Source: Leptofilum sp965223285 (lineage in GTDB: Bacteria; Chloroflexota; Anaerolineae; Promineifilales; Promineifilaceae). From it: a stretch of DNA of 64,000 nucleotides. The stretch is from the NCBI RefSeq assembly GCF_965223285.1, contig NZ_OZ244997.1:2170001-2234000 (forward strand). Direction: 5' to 3'. Both the position numbers and the translations under genes were made by a program. A model generated the notes under the pieces. It was not told the DNA's origin. It did not search any database and saw only the letters and a list, made by a program, of their open reading frames with translations. Below, piece by piece: positions 1 to 8,896 of the stretch (positions within the stretch are counted from its first letter, which is position 1; every line of letters starts with the position of its first letter).

Positions 1-164
1 GAATCAACGTTTTTGTGGAAGTAAGAACGCACGCGATTACGCAGGTTGATTGCTTTGCCCACGTAAATAATCTTGCCAAATTTGTCTTTGTGCAGGTAAA
101 CACCAGACCTAGTGGGTAGTTTTTTTAAGATTTTTTGTACGTTTTCGGGAGGTGTATACGCCAT
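1..164 (-). CDS. uvrC: UvrC excinuclease subunit, N-terminal fragment (gene runs off the window)
   Basis: The reverse strand opens with ATG at 164 and reads 54 codons without a stop to the window edge. The translation holds the GIY-YIG nuclease signature of UvrC: LPTRSGVYLHKD, then GKIIYVGKAINLRNRVRSYF. UvrC makes the two incisions of nucleotide excision repair; the GIY-YIG domain makes the 3' cut. Only the first ~50 of about 600 residues are present, so the second nuclease half and the helix-hairpin-helix region cannot be seen. It is divergent from the small membrane-protein gene at 274. No strong Shine-Dalgarno is visible. Confidence 0.9.
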   Translation of the reverse strand, partial: MAYTPPENVQKILKKLPTRSGVYLHKDKFGKIIYVGKAINLRNRVRSYFHKNVD

Positions 165-273
165 GTGCCAATTATAGCTCATTTGAGCGATTCGCAACTT
201 TTATTGGCATAAGCTGTATCATTTAGATAAGCAGGTAACCGGAACTTTTTAGTGTGACCAATGGAGATAAATC

Positions 274-591
274 ATGAGTGACAATTCAGGGCAGCAGCCA
301 AATATGTTGGGGAACGCGAGTTTGGCGTTGGGCGTTGCGTCAGCGGCATTGGTATTTGGCATCGGTTTTTGCGCCTTGGTGGGTGCAAATCAAGGTTGGG
401 TGGCTTTATTGGGCGTCCCGCTACTGGTATGTGGTTTTAGCAGTGCTTTTTTGGGATTACTTGGTGCAGGGCTGGGTGTCACGGGTTTGTTTGGCGGCGG
501 TGGGCGGAATACGGCCGTTGCTGGCCTTGTCCTCAGCTTGTTGGGGATGTGCCTCTTTATTGTCTTTTTAACAGCCCTCGGCGGTGGCTAA
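274..591 (+). CDS. Small hydrophobic membrane protein of unknown function
   Basis: This 105-residue protein is almost entirely hydrophobic. Three to four membrane segments are visible (about residues 12-35, 42-55, 58-75 and 80-102), separated by Gly-rich turns (GGGG near 75). The layout resembles small DUF4190-like proteins, but I do not recognise it firmly. A GGAG-like site lies about 9 bases before ATG274. One copy of the iterated ACGGCCGT palindrome (511-518) lies in it and encodes Thr-Ala-Val. It ends 68 bases before pcm and may be co-transcribed with it. Codon use looks normal, so it is probably real; function is unknown. Confidence 0.6.
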   Translation: MSDNSGQQPNMLGNASLALGVASAALVFGIGFCALVGANQGWVALLGVPLLVCGFSSAFLGLLGAGLGVTGLFGGGGRNTAVAGLVLSLLGMCLFIVFLTALGGG

Positions 592-659
592 AACATCGTC
601 TATACTTCACACATTCTTACGGATTCCACGAAACGCGTGGAAATAAGCGAAGTGTCAAG

Positions 660-1310
660 ATGGATTTTGCCAAGCTGCGCGCCGAAATGGTGGCTGATTT
701 ACGCAAACGAGGGATTAAGGATACGGCCGTTCTGCAAGCAATGAACACCGTCCCCCGTGAAGCATTCGTGCAAGAAGATCATTTGGAATATGCCTACTAC
801 AATGGCGCCCTCCCCTTGCCCGCCCAGCAAACGATCTCTCAACCATATGTAGTTGCCCTCATGCTCTCCGCATTGCAGTTGCAGCCGCAATTTAACGTGC
901 TGGAGATTGGCACTGGCTCTGGCTATGCCGCCGCCTTGCTGGGGCACATTGTGCGGCAGGTTCACACTGTTGAGCGGCAAGAAAAGTTAGTGGCCTATGC
1001 GGAATCGCGGCTGGGCCAGCTTGGCTATGCGAATATTTTTGTCCACTTTGGGGATGGCACGTTGGGCTGGCCAGAAGCCGCTCCCTACGACGCAATCGTG
1101 ATTGCGGCGGGCGGCCCGGTTGTGCCTGTTTCGCTGCGGGATCAGTTAGGGATAAACGGCCGTCTCGTCATGCCCGTTGGGTCCTACAAAAAGCAAAAGT
1201 TAATATTGGTTACCCGCAAAGCAAATGGCAAGTTTAGCCAGAAAACCCTCACTCCCGTTCGCTTCGTCCCCCTCATCGGCAGCGAAGGCTGGGAGGATGA
1301 CGATCCGTAA
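660..1310 (+). CDS. pcm: Protein-L-isoaspartate O-methyltransferase
   Basis: A 216-residue SAM-dependent methyltransferase that methylates L-isoaspartyl residues in damaged proteins to start their repair. The PCMT layout is clear: helical start, then the substrate region ISQPYVVALM, SAM motif I VLEIGTGSGYAAALL, VERQEKLVAYAE, the YDAIVIAAG strand, and LVMPVGSYKKQKLILVTR near the end. The ORF is open upstream to 549, but homology begins at MDFAKLRAEMV, so ATG660 is chosen; the upstream extension overlaps the previous gene and has no family similarity. Length is normal for the family. Cytoplasmic. Confidence 0.95.
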   Translation: MDFAKLRAEMVADLRKRGIKDTAVLQAMNTVPREAFVQEDHLEYAYYNGALPLPAQQTISQPYVVALMLSALQLQPQFNVLEIGTGSGYAAALLGHIVRQVHTVERQEKLVAYAESRLGQLGYANIFVHFGDGTLGWPEAAPYDAIVIAAGGPVVPVSLRDQLGINGRLVMPVGSYKKQKLILVTRKANGKFSQKTLTPVRFVPLIGSEGWEDDDP

Positions 1311-1343
1311 TCGGTATTCAGAGAACGGTTAAACACCGATTAC
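1307..1343. repeat. Palindromic GGTAATCGGT-type element, copy 1
   Basis: GTAATCGGT at 1307-1315 is repeated inverted as ACCGATTAC at 1335-1343, followed by further ATTACC words (to about 1363). The left arm overlaps the pcm stop codon. The same words form inverted repeats at 61881-61923 and 63373-63449, so this is a dispersed intergenic element. It could fold as a hairpin between pcm and the dihydrouridine synthase gene. Confidence 0.7.
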
Positions 1344-1372
1344 CGTTTACCAATTACCGGTAAAATTCCCTC

Positions 1373-2395
1373 ATGCCCACACCTAACTTCCACGTCCGTG
1401 ACCTACCCATCTACGGCGACACCATCCTCTCGCCCATGGCAGCGTATTCCGACGTGCCATTCCGGGCGATTTGCCGCCAGTTTGGCGCGGCTATGAATTA
1501 CACTGAATTTGTGCCAACAGAGGCGTTACTGTGCAAACCAAATCCGCTTTGGCGGCGGCTGGACGTGCATCCGGCGGGCGAGCAGCCAATGGTGTTCCAG
1601 ATTTTTGGCAATGATGCCCACACCATATTGCGTGCTGCCCAGCGCATTGTGGATTGGGGAGCTGATATCATCGACATCAACATGGGCTGCTCTGCGCCGC
1701 AAATTAGCAAAAAGGGAGCTGGCGTGGGCATGATGCGGCAACCGAAGTTGGTGGCAGAAACGTTTCGCCTGCTCTCCAGGCACCTAAACGTGCCGGTAAC
1801 TGGCAAGCTGCGGCTGGGCTGGGACGAGGCGAACCAAAATTACCTGGAGATTGCCAAAATAATGGCAGACAACGGAGCAGCCTTGGTGGCTTTGCACGGC
1901 CGTACGCGCAGCCAAAAGTATCGCGGGCAGGCTGATTGGGACGCCATTGCCAAGCTAAAACAAGCGGTAAACGTGCCTGTGCTGGGCAATGGGGATGTGC
2001 GCACCGTGGCGGACATCGACCGCCTGAAAGCATACACACACTGTGACGGGGTGATGATTGGCCGGGCGGCGTTGGGCAACCCCTGGCTGCTAGGGCGCAT
2101 TGAGCGGGAGCAGTTGACATTTGGGGAGATTACGGCCGTTCTCCGCCAACATCTCTACGAGGCCCTCACCTACTACGGCACTACCGTTGGCTTGCAAAAT
2201 ATGAACCGCCACCTGAAAAAATATCTCTCTGGCCTGGCACTGAAACCGTTTTTGCGTGGGTTTCGGAACGTAGAAACTGTACCTGCGTTTGAGGATTTGC
2301 TATGTGAAATGGAAACGGCCGTTCCCAGCCACCTGCCCATCGCCAAACTACGCAAAATCCCCCACTTTCCCCTCCCAGTTGGCGCGAAATTGTAA
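1373..2395 (+). CDS. dusB: tRNA-dihydrouridine synthase (DusB/NifR3 family)
   Basis: A 340-residue FMN-dependent TIM-barrel enzyme that reduces uridine to dihydrouridine in tRNA using NAD(P)H. Family marks are the start ILSPMAAYSDVPFRAICRQFGA, QIFGND, the active-site stretch DINMGCSAPQISKKGAG with catalytic Cys106, then LHGRTRSQKYRGQADWDAI and VPVLGNGDV. HGRTR..YxGxADW favours the DusB group. The C-terminal helical RNA-binding domain is present (about residues 245-330). ATG1373 has no obvious Shine-Dalgarno, but the family start lies only about 10 residues further in. No sign of truncation. Confidence 0.92.
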   Translation: MPTPNFHVRDLPIYGDTILSPMAAYSDVPFRAICRQFGAAMNYTEFVPTEALLCKPNPLWRRLDVHPAGEQPMVFQIFGNDAHTILRAAQRIVDWGADIIDINMGCSAPQISKKGAGVGMMRQPKLVAETFRLLSRHLNVPVTGKLRLGWDEANQNYLEIAKIMADNGAALVALHGRTRSQKYRGQADWDAIAKLKQAVNVPVLGNGDVRTVADIDRLKAYTHCDGVMIGRAALGNPWLLGRIEREQLTFGEITAVLRQHLYEALTYYGTTVGLQNMNRHLKKYLSGLALKPFLRGFRNVETVPAFEDLLCEMETAVPSHLPIAKLRKIPHFPLPVGAKL

Positions 2396-2398
2396 TAA

Positions 2399-2428
2399 AA
2401 TTCGTGGAAATTCGCGTCATTCGCGGCC
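2399..2428. repeat. Short tandem repeat of an ATTCG(T/C)G decamer
   Basis: Three degenerate ten-base units, AATTCGTGGA, AATTCGCGTC and ATTCGCGGCC, lie head to tail in the gap before the GH13 gene. They sit just upstream of its ribosome-binding site. No function is evident. Confidence 0.55.
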
Positions 2429-2454
2429 TATTTTTTTATAAGGAACTCCAATCC

Positions 2455-4062
2455 ATGAACAAGAAATTACTCTGGTGGCAAAAAGGCATCATCTACCAAA
2501 TTTACCCGCGCTCCTACCAAGACAGCAACAACGACGGCATCGGTGATTTGCCCGGCATCTGCCAACGACTAGACCACCTGCAAAGCCTCAACATCGACGC
2601 TATCTGGCTGTCGCCAATCTACCCCTCGCCCATGCACGATTTTGGCTATGACGTGGCCGATTACATAGACATCCACCCACTTTTTGGCACGATGGCCGAC
2701 TTCGACAACCTGTTGGCCGAAATCCATGCGCGCGGCCTCAAGCTCATCATAGACCTGGTACCCAATCATACTTCAGATGAGCACGCCTGGTTCCAGGAAA
2801 GCCGCAGCAGCCGCGACAACCCCAAGCGCGACTGGTACATTTGGCGCGACCCCGCCCCAGACGGCGGCCCGCCCAACAACTGGCTCAGCTTCTTTGGTGG
2901 CCCTGCCTGGACTTTTGATAAAACGACCGGGCAATACTATCTGCACCAATTTGTCACCCAGCAGCCAGAACTCAATTATCGCCACCCCGACGTACTACCC
3001 GCCATGCTGGACGTGATGCGCTTCTGGCTTGACAAAGGGGTAGATGGCTTTCGCGTGGACGTCATTTGGCTCATGATAAAGGATGAACAGTTCCGCGACG
3101 AACCACCGAATCCGCAGTGGGATGGCGCGAACCCGTTCAACAGCTTGCAGCACATCTACACCCAAAATTTGCCGGAGGTTCATGAACTCATCCGCAAAAT
3201 GCGTGCCGTGCTGGATGAATACGACGAGCGCATGATGGTTGGGGAGATTTATTTGCCCTTTGACCAGTTAGCAACCTATTACGGCACTAATTTCGATGAA
3301 TGCCACCTACCTTTCAACTTTCATCTGATTTATGGAGGTAATTGGCAAGCCCAGGCAATCCGGCAGATGGTGGATGTGTATGAGGCAACCTTGCCCCGCG
3401 GCGCGTGGCCCAATTGGGTACTGGGCAACCACGATCAGCACCGCATTGCCAGCCGCGTGGGCGTGGCGCAAGCGAGGGTCGCCAACATGCTGCTGCTGAC
3501 GCTGCGCGGTACGCCCACAACGTATTACGGTGAGGAAATTGGCATGGTGAATGGGCATATTCCGCCAGAGCTCGTGCAAGACCCTCCTGCGGTAAACCAG
3601 CCAGAGCTGGCCGACAAGATCGGGCGAGACCCGGTTCGTACGCCCATGCAGTGGGATGATTCCGTTCACGCTGGATTTTCGGGAGAAACGGCCGTTCCCT
3701 GGCTGCCCGTCGCGGAAAACTACCAAACAGTCAACGTGGCTGCGCAAAACAATGATCCGACGTCCATGCTCAACTTCTACCGCGCCCTGACCCAACTTCG
3801 CGGCACGGAACCCGCCCTGTACGCAGGCAGCTATCGGGCGGTGGATGCCAATAATGAAGATGTGTTTGCGTATGTGCGGGAAGCGGACGGCCGTTCCTTC
3901 CTCATCGTCCTCAATTTCACAGGGGACGCTCAAGAGGTTAACATAACAGAGTTAGAGGCAACTGCCACCATCATTCTGGCGACAGACATGCAGCGCAGCG
4001 GTTCAATCACCCTTCCCAACTTCACGCTCGCGGCTAACCAAGGACTCATCCTGCAACTCTAA
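2455..4062 (+). CDS. GH13 alpha-glucosidase / oligo-1,6-glucosidase-type hydrolase
   Basis: This 535-residue alpha-amylase-family enzyme hydrolyses alpha-glucosidic bonds in short oligosaccharides. The family order is seen: WWQKGIIYQIYPRSYQDSN, IDAIWLSPIYPSPM, DLVPNHTSDEHAWF, GFRVDVIW (nucleophile Asp202), MVGEIYLP (acid/base Glu264) and VLGNHDQHR (Asp327). There is no signal peptide, so it is likely cytoplasmic. The start at 2455 follows AAGGA and begins at the conserved N-terminus; an in-frame ATG at 2404 would add unrelated residues from the repeat. QPELNYRHP and the C-terminal beta domain are typical of exo-acting alpha-glucosidases. The exact linkage (alpha-1,4, alpha-1,6 or sucrose) cannot be fixed. 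Confidence 0.9.
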   Translation: MNKKLLWWQKGIIYQIYPRSYQDSNNDGIGDLPGICQRLDHLQSLNIDAIWLSPIYPSPMHDFGYDVADYIDIHPLFGTMADFDNLLAEIHARGLKLIIDLVPNHTSDEHAWFQESRSSRDNPKRDWYIWRDPAPDGGPPNNWLSFFGGPAWTFDKTTGQYYLHQFVTQQPELNYRHPDVLPAMLDVMRFWLDKGVDGFRVDVIWLMIKDEQFRDEPPNPQWDGANPFNSLQHIYTQNLPEVHELIRKMRAVLDEYDERMMVGEIYLPFDQLATYYGTNFDECHLPFNFHLIYGGNWQAQAIRQMVDVYEATLPRGAWPNWVLGNHDQHRIASRVGVAQARVANMLLLTLRGTPTTYYGEEIGMVNGHIPPELVQDPPAVNQPELADKIGRDPVRTPMQWDDSVHAGFSGETAVPWLPVAENYQTVNVAAQNNDPTSMLNFYRALTQLRGTEPALYAGSYRAVDANNEDVFAYVREADGRSFLIVLNFTGDAQEVNITELEATATIILATDMQRSGSITLPNFTLAANQGLILQL

Positions 4063-4066
4063 CCTC

Positions 4067-4119
4067 GTAGCCGCGGATTCTTTCCGCGCAGGTTTTGCGC
4101 AGAAAGAACCTGCGGCTAC
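4067..4119. terminator. Large imperfect hairpin between convergent genes
   Basis: GTAGCCGCGGATTCTTTC at 4067-4084 pairs with GAAAGAACCTGCGGCTAC at 4102-4119 (16 of 18 positions), with an inner GCGCA/TGCGC arm. It lies exactly between the convergent GH13 and SLC13 genes and could terminate both, although neither side has a clear T-run. It may also belong to a dispersed repeat family. Confidence 0.5.
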
Positions 4120-4130
4120 AGCTAAGAGAT

Positions 4131-5999
4131 TCAGAACGGAAAGATCAGCGGCAGCAGCAATGCCACTGCCACCAACATCAGCAATATTAACGGTACGCCC
4201 ACCTTCACGTAGTCGCTAAAACGATAATTACCTGCACCCATCACCAATGTGTTGGTCGGTGAAGCCACTGGCGAAGCAAACGCCATCGAGGCCGCAATGG
4301 CCACCGCCATCAAAAAGCCCTGTGGCTGAATGCCGAGCGTTTCTGCTGCCACCAGCGCAATGGGGGCAATCACCACCGTCGTGGCCGTGTTGGATAACAC
4401 CTGGGTAAAAAGCGATGTGAGCAAAAAGAGACCAATCATCACCGCCAACGGGCCACGCTCGCCCAATGTTTCCACAAAGCCGTTGGCAATCACATCCACC
4501 AGCCCCACTTTTTGTAGAGCGGTGCTCATGGGCAGCATGCCGGAAATAAGTACAATGCTCTTCCAGTCAATGGCATCATAGGCTCTGTCCATGGTGAGAC
4601 AGCCAGTGAGCACCACCAGCAAGGCCGCGACCAATGCCGCGGTTACCAGCGGCACAAATTCCCCTACCATCAGCACCAACATGCCCACCATGATGGCTGC
4701 TGCCCAGCGGGCTTTACTGCGCGGGGGCCGATCAATCTCTGATTCTGGCTCACCCATCACCACAAAGTCCCGACGGAAATCGCGCAGATGCGAAATGTCG
4801 CGCCAACGACCCTGCACCACCAGCGTGTCGCCAAACCGTAGCTGCGTTGTTTTGAGATCGAGCTTATCTCCCACACCTGGCCGACTAATCGCTAAAACCG
4901 TTAACCGATAAGTCGTGCCAAAACGAACATCAGCCAACGTTTTGCCCAGCAAGCTGGATCGTGGCGGCAGCAGCAGTTCGGCAACGCCCACCTCGCGGCT
5001 CAGCAATGCCTTTGAATCTTTAGGCTTGGCGGGCTGCACGGCCAAATGCCAGCGGATAGCAGCCTGGTTTACCGCATCATCTTCCCCTTGCACCACCAGC
5101 ACATCGTTACGCTGAATAGTCACGTCCTCATCGGGAATGATGGGGGTATCTTTGGGATCGGCATCGGTGCTGCCGCTCTCTGCCAATTCCCATAAGCTGG
5201 GGGGGCGCATAATTTTGAGCACCGTCACATCAAATTGATCGCGCAAAGCAGATTCGATGACGGTTCGGCCAATTAGCTCCGACCCACGCCGGACGCGCAG
5301 CCGCAGCAAATTCTCCGGCAAACGGTACGTATCCAACAGTTCTTTGGGGGTGGCCACAATCTGCTTTTCTACTATCACAGTGCGGTCGGGCAGCAGTCGC
5401 CGCCCCACAAAAAGCATAAAGGCGATGCCAATGGCCGCCAAAATCAGCCCCATCGGCGTGTAGCTAAAGAAGAAAAATGGCTCGTAGCCTGCGTCTCGCA
5501 GCACGTCACTCACAATGATGTTGGGCGGCGTGCCGATCAGGGTCATGGCTCCACCCAGCAGCGAGCCAAATGCCAGCGGAATGAGCAGCTTGGCTGGGCT
5601 AATTTTGGTGTTGATCGATAAGCTAATAATGGCGGGCAGCAGCACGGCCACCGTGCCGGTGTCGCTCATAAAGCCAGAGAGCAAAGCGACGGCCCCCATA
5701 ATGACCAACACCAGCCGCCATTCGCTATTCCCGGCAACGGTGAGGATGCGCCGTCCAATCGCCCCGGCCAAGCCAGTGTGCAGCACAGCTCCCCCAACGA
5801 CAAACAGAGCGGCAATAGTAAGTACGGCTGTACTCGAAAACCCTGCCAATGCCTCACCCGTCGTCAATACGCCAGTAAGCATCAGTGCCAAGACCACACC
5901 CACGGCCACCACGTCTACCCGCAGCCATTCGGTGATGAATAAGAAAACGGCCGTTGCCAAAATCCCCAACACCAGCCACATTTCAAGCGTCATAATCAC
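4131..5999 (-). CDS. SLC13/DASS-family permease with two RCK_C (TrkA-C) domains
   Basis: A 622-residue inner-membrane transporter. The N-terminal membrane half (residues 1-205) holds TPPNIIVSDVLRDAG. A cytosolic insert (about 215-410) carries two RCK_C-like repeats, ending ITIQRNDVLVVQGEDD- and LRFGDTLVVQGR-type strands. The C-terminal membrane half (about 430-622) holds SNTATTVVIAPIAL and ASPVASPTNTLVMG. The SNT and SPTN motifs are the substrate/sodium-site signatures of divalent-anion sodium symporters (sulfate, dicarboxylates). Members with RCK_C inserts are often annotated as sulfate or citrate permeases; substrate is not decidable here. AAAGGGGAG precedes ATG5999. Confidence 0.87.
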   Translation of the reverse strand: MIMTLEMWLVLGILATAVFLFITEWLRVDVVAVGVVLALMLTGVLTTGEALAGFSSTAVLTIAALFVVGGAVLHTGLAGAIGRRILTVAGNSEWRLVLVIMGAVALLSGFMSDTGTVAVLLPAIISLSINTKISPAKLLIPLAFGSLLGGAMTLIGTPPNIIVSDVLRDAGYEPFFFFSYTPMGLILAAIGIAFMLFVGRRLLPDRTVIVEKQIVATPKELLDTYRLPENLLRLRVRRGSELIGRTVIESALRDQFDVTVLKIMRPPSLWELAESGSTDADPKDTPIIPDEDVTIQRNDVLVVQGEDDAVNQAAIRWHLAVQPAKPKDSKALLSREVGVAELLLPPRSSLLGKTLADVRFGTTYRLTVLAISRPGVGDKLDLKTTQLRFGDTLVVQGRWRDISHLRDFRRDFVVMGEPESEIDRPPRSKARWAAAIMVGMLVLMVGEFVPLVTAALVAALLVVLTGCLTMDRAYDAIDWKSIVLISGMLPMSTALQKVGLVDVIANGFVETLGERGPLAVMIGLFLLTSLFTQVLSNTATTVVIAPIALVAAETLGIQPQGFLMAVAIAASMAFASPVASPTNTLVMGAGNYRFSDYVKVGVPLILLMLVAVALLLPLIFPF

Positions 6000-6246
6000 T
6001 CCCCTTTACAGAGATGGACAATTACAATCAGTCAGTCAATCAGACCCTAGTTTACACGGCTATTGATTATGAATACAGCCGTCATCCTACCCAAATAAGT
6101 GGCCAATAACATGTGAAGTTTGGCACAATGGGTGTCGGGAGGCAACCAGCGGTTCGTGTTTGAACAAAATAAATTGTCAGGTAATTGACGCTGCTGTGTT
6201 TGTGACGCAATTTGAACTGTTCAGATGAGCAGTCTACGATATTCAA

Positions 6247-8826
6247 CTAATGCTCGTGGTTCTCCTGATGATGAGGCAGACTATGCTGATGGTAAACACC
6301 ATTTTGATGCAATCGCAAGTGCAGGCGATTGTAGGCTGATTCTAATGTGAGCCGCAGCTTTTTGTAGCGTGTGGCATCCGGTCGTGGGGCCAGTGTGTCC
6401 ACGTAGGCAATGGCTCCTTCGATTTGCTCAAGAACGGCCGTTGCCTCCACCGGCGAAAAAATGGGTTTATCTCCCACCAGCACCTGCACCGCGCTCGTGT
6501 GTGCCGCAATCTCCCCACGTTTCTCTTGGTAACTACCGCGCACACGCAAAGCAATCCAGGTTGATTCAACCACAGTCAACTCGACACTACCTGACATCGC
6601 TAACTGCCCGGCTACCTCTACCTGCTCCACCGCTTGCCCACCCACCACAATCTCCACCCGCTCCACTGGCAAACTGGCCGATTCAACCCGCCAGGTGACG
6701 TTCACCGTGCCGCCGGTGGCTGGAAGATGCAGTGTTTGCCCTGGTGTTAACCCTTCTACGGTCAACTCAGCCAAGGGGCCAACGGTTACAAAGGTGTTAC
6801 CGCCGCGGATAGCGGCCATCCAATTTTCATAAGTGAATTCGCGTTCACCCAGGTGGGCATAGGTACGCATCCCGCCCAGCAGCATGGCGGCGCTCATCTT
6901 GTCAGAGCCGCCGACTACGGGAATGTGGTAGCCCAGGTTAAGATAACGATACCAATCGGCCAGACCATAGGGCGTGATTTGGGCGTCAAACGGGTTGAAG
7001 GACATCATCTCGATGGCGTTGACCAACCCCAGCACAATGTCGGCGGCGCGTTCACATTGGGGATTCGGGGCATGGGGCATGACGACGAGGCCATTTTGCG
7101 CAATACAGCGCCGCGCCCAGTCGGCCATCGTCACCTCCAGGGCATCGCCCAGGGCGGATTCGGATGGCCCGCCGCTGCACAAGGGATGGATCATGGCGCC
7201 GGTATAGCCCAGCAGCGAAATATGCCCCAAGACAAGCATTCTGTTTTCCGTACCGACCCGCACCAGGAATTCGCCATCGCCGCCAAACTCTTTGGCGCCA
7301 AAGGTGGAACGGCCGTCAAAATCCCCCACATTACTGAACATCTCCCCCCACTGGCTGGCCAGCAAATTGACGACATTGACCCCTTCCGCTGCGCCCTCCA
7401 GCAAGGCCGTCTGTGGACTGAGGAAGTGGACGTGGGTATCGGCCGTTACCCAGCCTTGTTCGCGCCAGTACAGCACCCGCTCCAACTCAAAGGTCACTTC
7501 CTCTGTTTCTGACGTAACGACAAACTGTGAGCGGATAGGGGCCACTTCATAACCGCGTGTAATTTCTATAAAAACGTCGCCATGCGGCAGGTCAACGACA
7601 CAGTCGCCGGGAATATAGCAGTATTGGTTACGGCCGTTGACGAACTCACCGTAATTGTCTTCAAACCAACTAGGGTTCACCTTGCGATGATACCCTTTGG
7701 GTGGTAGATATTCTCCTGCGGCCCCATGCAGATGCAGGCGTACGGGAACCGGCGTGTTGCTGCCACGTTCGACGACACGCAGCCGCACCGGATGGATGGC
7801 CGGATTTATCTGGACGATGCTGGCTTCTTGTGCCAGATCGGCCAGATCGAAAACGGCAATATCTGTATCTGCCGTGCCAGTTTTTACGTACAGTTTGGCC
7901 TGGGGATGAGCACTGTATTCGACAATAACAGATGTTGTCAATTGCTCCGGCTGCACCACAGGATCAGCACTCAGCCAATGGTCACGATCATAATCCAGAA
8001 CCGCCCGCGCTGAGATAACCAACCCCAAATCAATATCAATCCTTTCCAGTTCGTGAATAGCATTTAAGGCCGCGCCTTCCGGCAGCGTCAATTTTAGCTT
8101 TTGGCACACGGACGGCCGTAAAGGATGGTCTGCAAGCTGGGTATGAGAGATGGCATAAATGACTGATTTTTCATTTTTGGGGATGCAGGTTATGCGGCGA
8201 ATGGCTTTCTCAGGCTGGGGATTGGGCAGAGCATAAAGCCAGAGATGCTCCATTGAGCTATCCCTCCCGGATATGTGCCGGGTTTCGCCTTGCCCAAAGT
8301 GAACGGCTTTTTGGCCGGTGATGATAGCCTCCGCTGCTGAGGGCATCACTTTAGGCTCGCTGGCGGGTACGGCCGTAAACGCACTGGCTCCCCAGCCGAT
8401 ATGGGCTTGTTGAATGGCAAAACGACGCTGGATAGCAGCCGTGGCTACCGACCCATCTACATATTCCAGGCAATACTCTGACACGGTCTCCCCCAACTCA
8501 TTGCCCGTCGGCAGTAGTGAGCCGAGCGAATCGGCCAGGTCTTCCGGCAGCGCACTTTGCTGGTCGGCGACGGTGTGCAAAAACAGTACAAAAGTCGCCT
8601 GAATCGGGTCGAGAGCGATGTGGACTGGTTCCTGATCGAGCAGGATGACATTCGGCCGTTCCGGCCATCCCAGTTCAAAAAGGATACCGCGCAGCGTGCG
8701 GCTGCCAACCCATTGCTCGCTACTCAGATTCAGTTGCAGCGTCTCATCCAATTGTTCCTGATTGGCGTTAAAAACCTCTGTCAGGGAAACAGGGGTAAAG
8801 TGGGGGGAAGGGGGAATTTTCATCAT
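6247..8826 (-). CDS. CehA/McbA-like metallohydrolase with PHP domain
   Basis: An 859-residue protein. The first ~430 residues are beta-rich and not recognised; then comes a PHP-type metal site. WVTADTHVHFLSP supplies the His-x-His pair, VVMPHAPNPQCERAAD a further His, and VVGGSDKMSAA an Asp. This matches the CehA/McbA family of metal-dependent hydrolases, some of which act on carbamates or phosphoesters. A C-terminal beta-sandwich (about 690-790) is followed by a helical tail. No signal peptide. It is the last gene of the minus-strand rhamnose cluster, after larA, so a role in that pathway is possible but unproven. GGAG precedes the tandem ATG start and overlaps the small hairpin at 8834. Confidence 0.72.
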   Translation of the reverse strand: MMKIPPSPHFTPVSLTEVFNANQEQLDETLQLNLSSEQWVGSRTLRGILFELGWPERPNVILLDQEPVHIALDPIQATFVLFLHTVADQQSALPEDLADSLGSLLPTGNELGETVSEYCLEYVDGSVATAAIQRRFAIQQAHIGWGASAFTAVPASEPKVMPSAAEAIITGQKAVHFGQGETRHISGRDSSMEHLWLYALPNPQPEKAIRRITCIPKNEKSVIYAISHTQLADHPLRPSVCQKLKLTLPEGAALNAIHELERIDIDLGLVISARAVLDYDRDHWLSADPVVQPEQLTTSVIVEYSAHPQAKLYVKTGTADTDIAVFDLADLAQEASIVQINPAIHPVRLRVVERGSNTPVPVRLHLHGAAGEYLPPKGYHRKVNPSWFEDNYGEFVNGRNQYCYIPGDCVVDLPHGDVFIEITRGYEVAPIRSQFVVTSETEEVTFELERVLYWREQGWVTADTHVHFLSPQTALLEGAAEGVNVVNLLASQWGEMFSNVGDFDGRSTFGAKEFGGDGEFLVRVGTENRMLVLGHISLLGYTGAMIHPLCSGGPSESALGDALEVTMADWARRCIAQNGLVVMPHAPNPQCERAADIVLGLVNAIEMMSFNPFDAQITPYGLADWYRYLNLGYHIPVVGGSDKMSAAMLLGGMRTYAHLGEREFTYENWMAAIRGGNTFVTVGPLAELTVEGLTPGQTLHLPATGGTVNVTWRVESASLPVERVEIVVGGQAVEQVEVAGQLAMSGSVELTVVESTWIALRVRGSYQEKRGEIAAHTSAVQVLVGDKPIFSPVEATAVLEQIEGAIAYVDTLAPRPDATRYKKLRLTLESAYNRLHLRLHQNGVYHQHSLPHHQENHEH

Positions 8827-8833
8827 TTGTCTC

Positions 8834-8853
8834 CTGTAGATTGAAATCTACAG
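8834..8853. repeat. Perfect palindromic hairpin CTGTAGATT-GA-AATCTACAG
   Basis: Nine-base arms around a two-base GA centre lie directly over the ribosome-binding region of the CehA-like gene on the minus strand. Folding of the transcript could mask the GGAG. It is paired with a second hairpin of the same build at 8861. Confidence 0.6.
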
Positions 8854-8860
8854 CTATTGG

Positions 8861-8882
8861 AAAGTGCGTTGAAACGCACTTT
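8861..8882. repeat. Perfect palindromic hairpin AAAGTGCGTT-GA-AACGCACTTT
   Basis: Ten-base arms around GA lie seven bases from the 8834 hairpin, in the 70-base gap between larA and the CehA-like gene. Together they look like a two-part REP-like unit, or an attenuator between the two genes. There is no T-run typical of an intrinsic terminator. Confidence 0.6.
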
Positions 8883-8896
8883 AATTGTTGTCGGAT

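Noticed and set aside
8834..8882. Possible CRISPR-like or riboswitch element
   Set aside because: Only two short hairpins without regular spacer units or known riboswitch cores.
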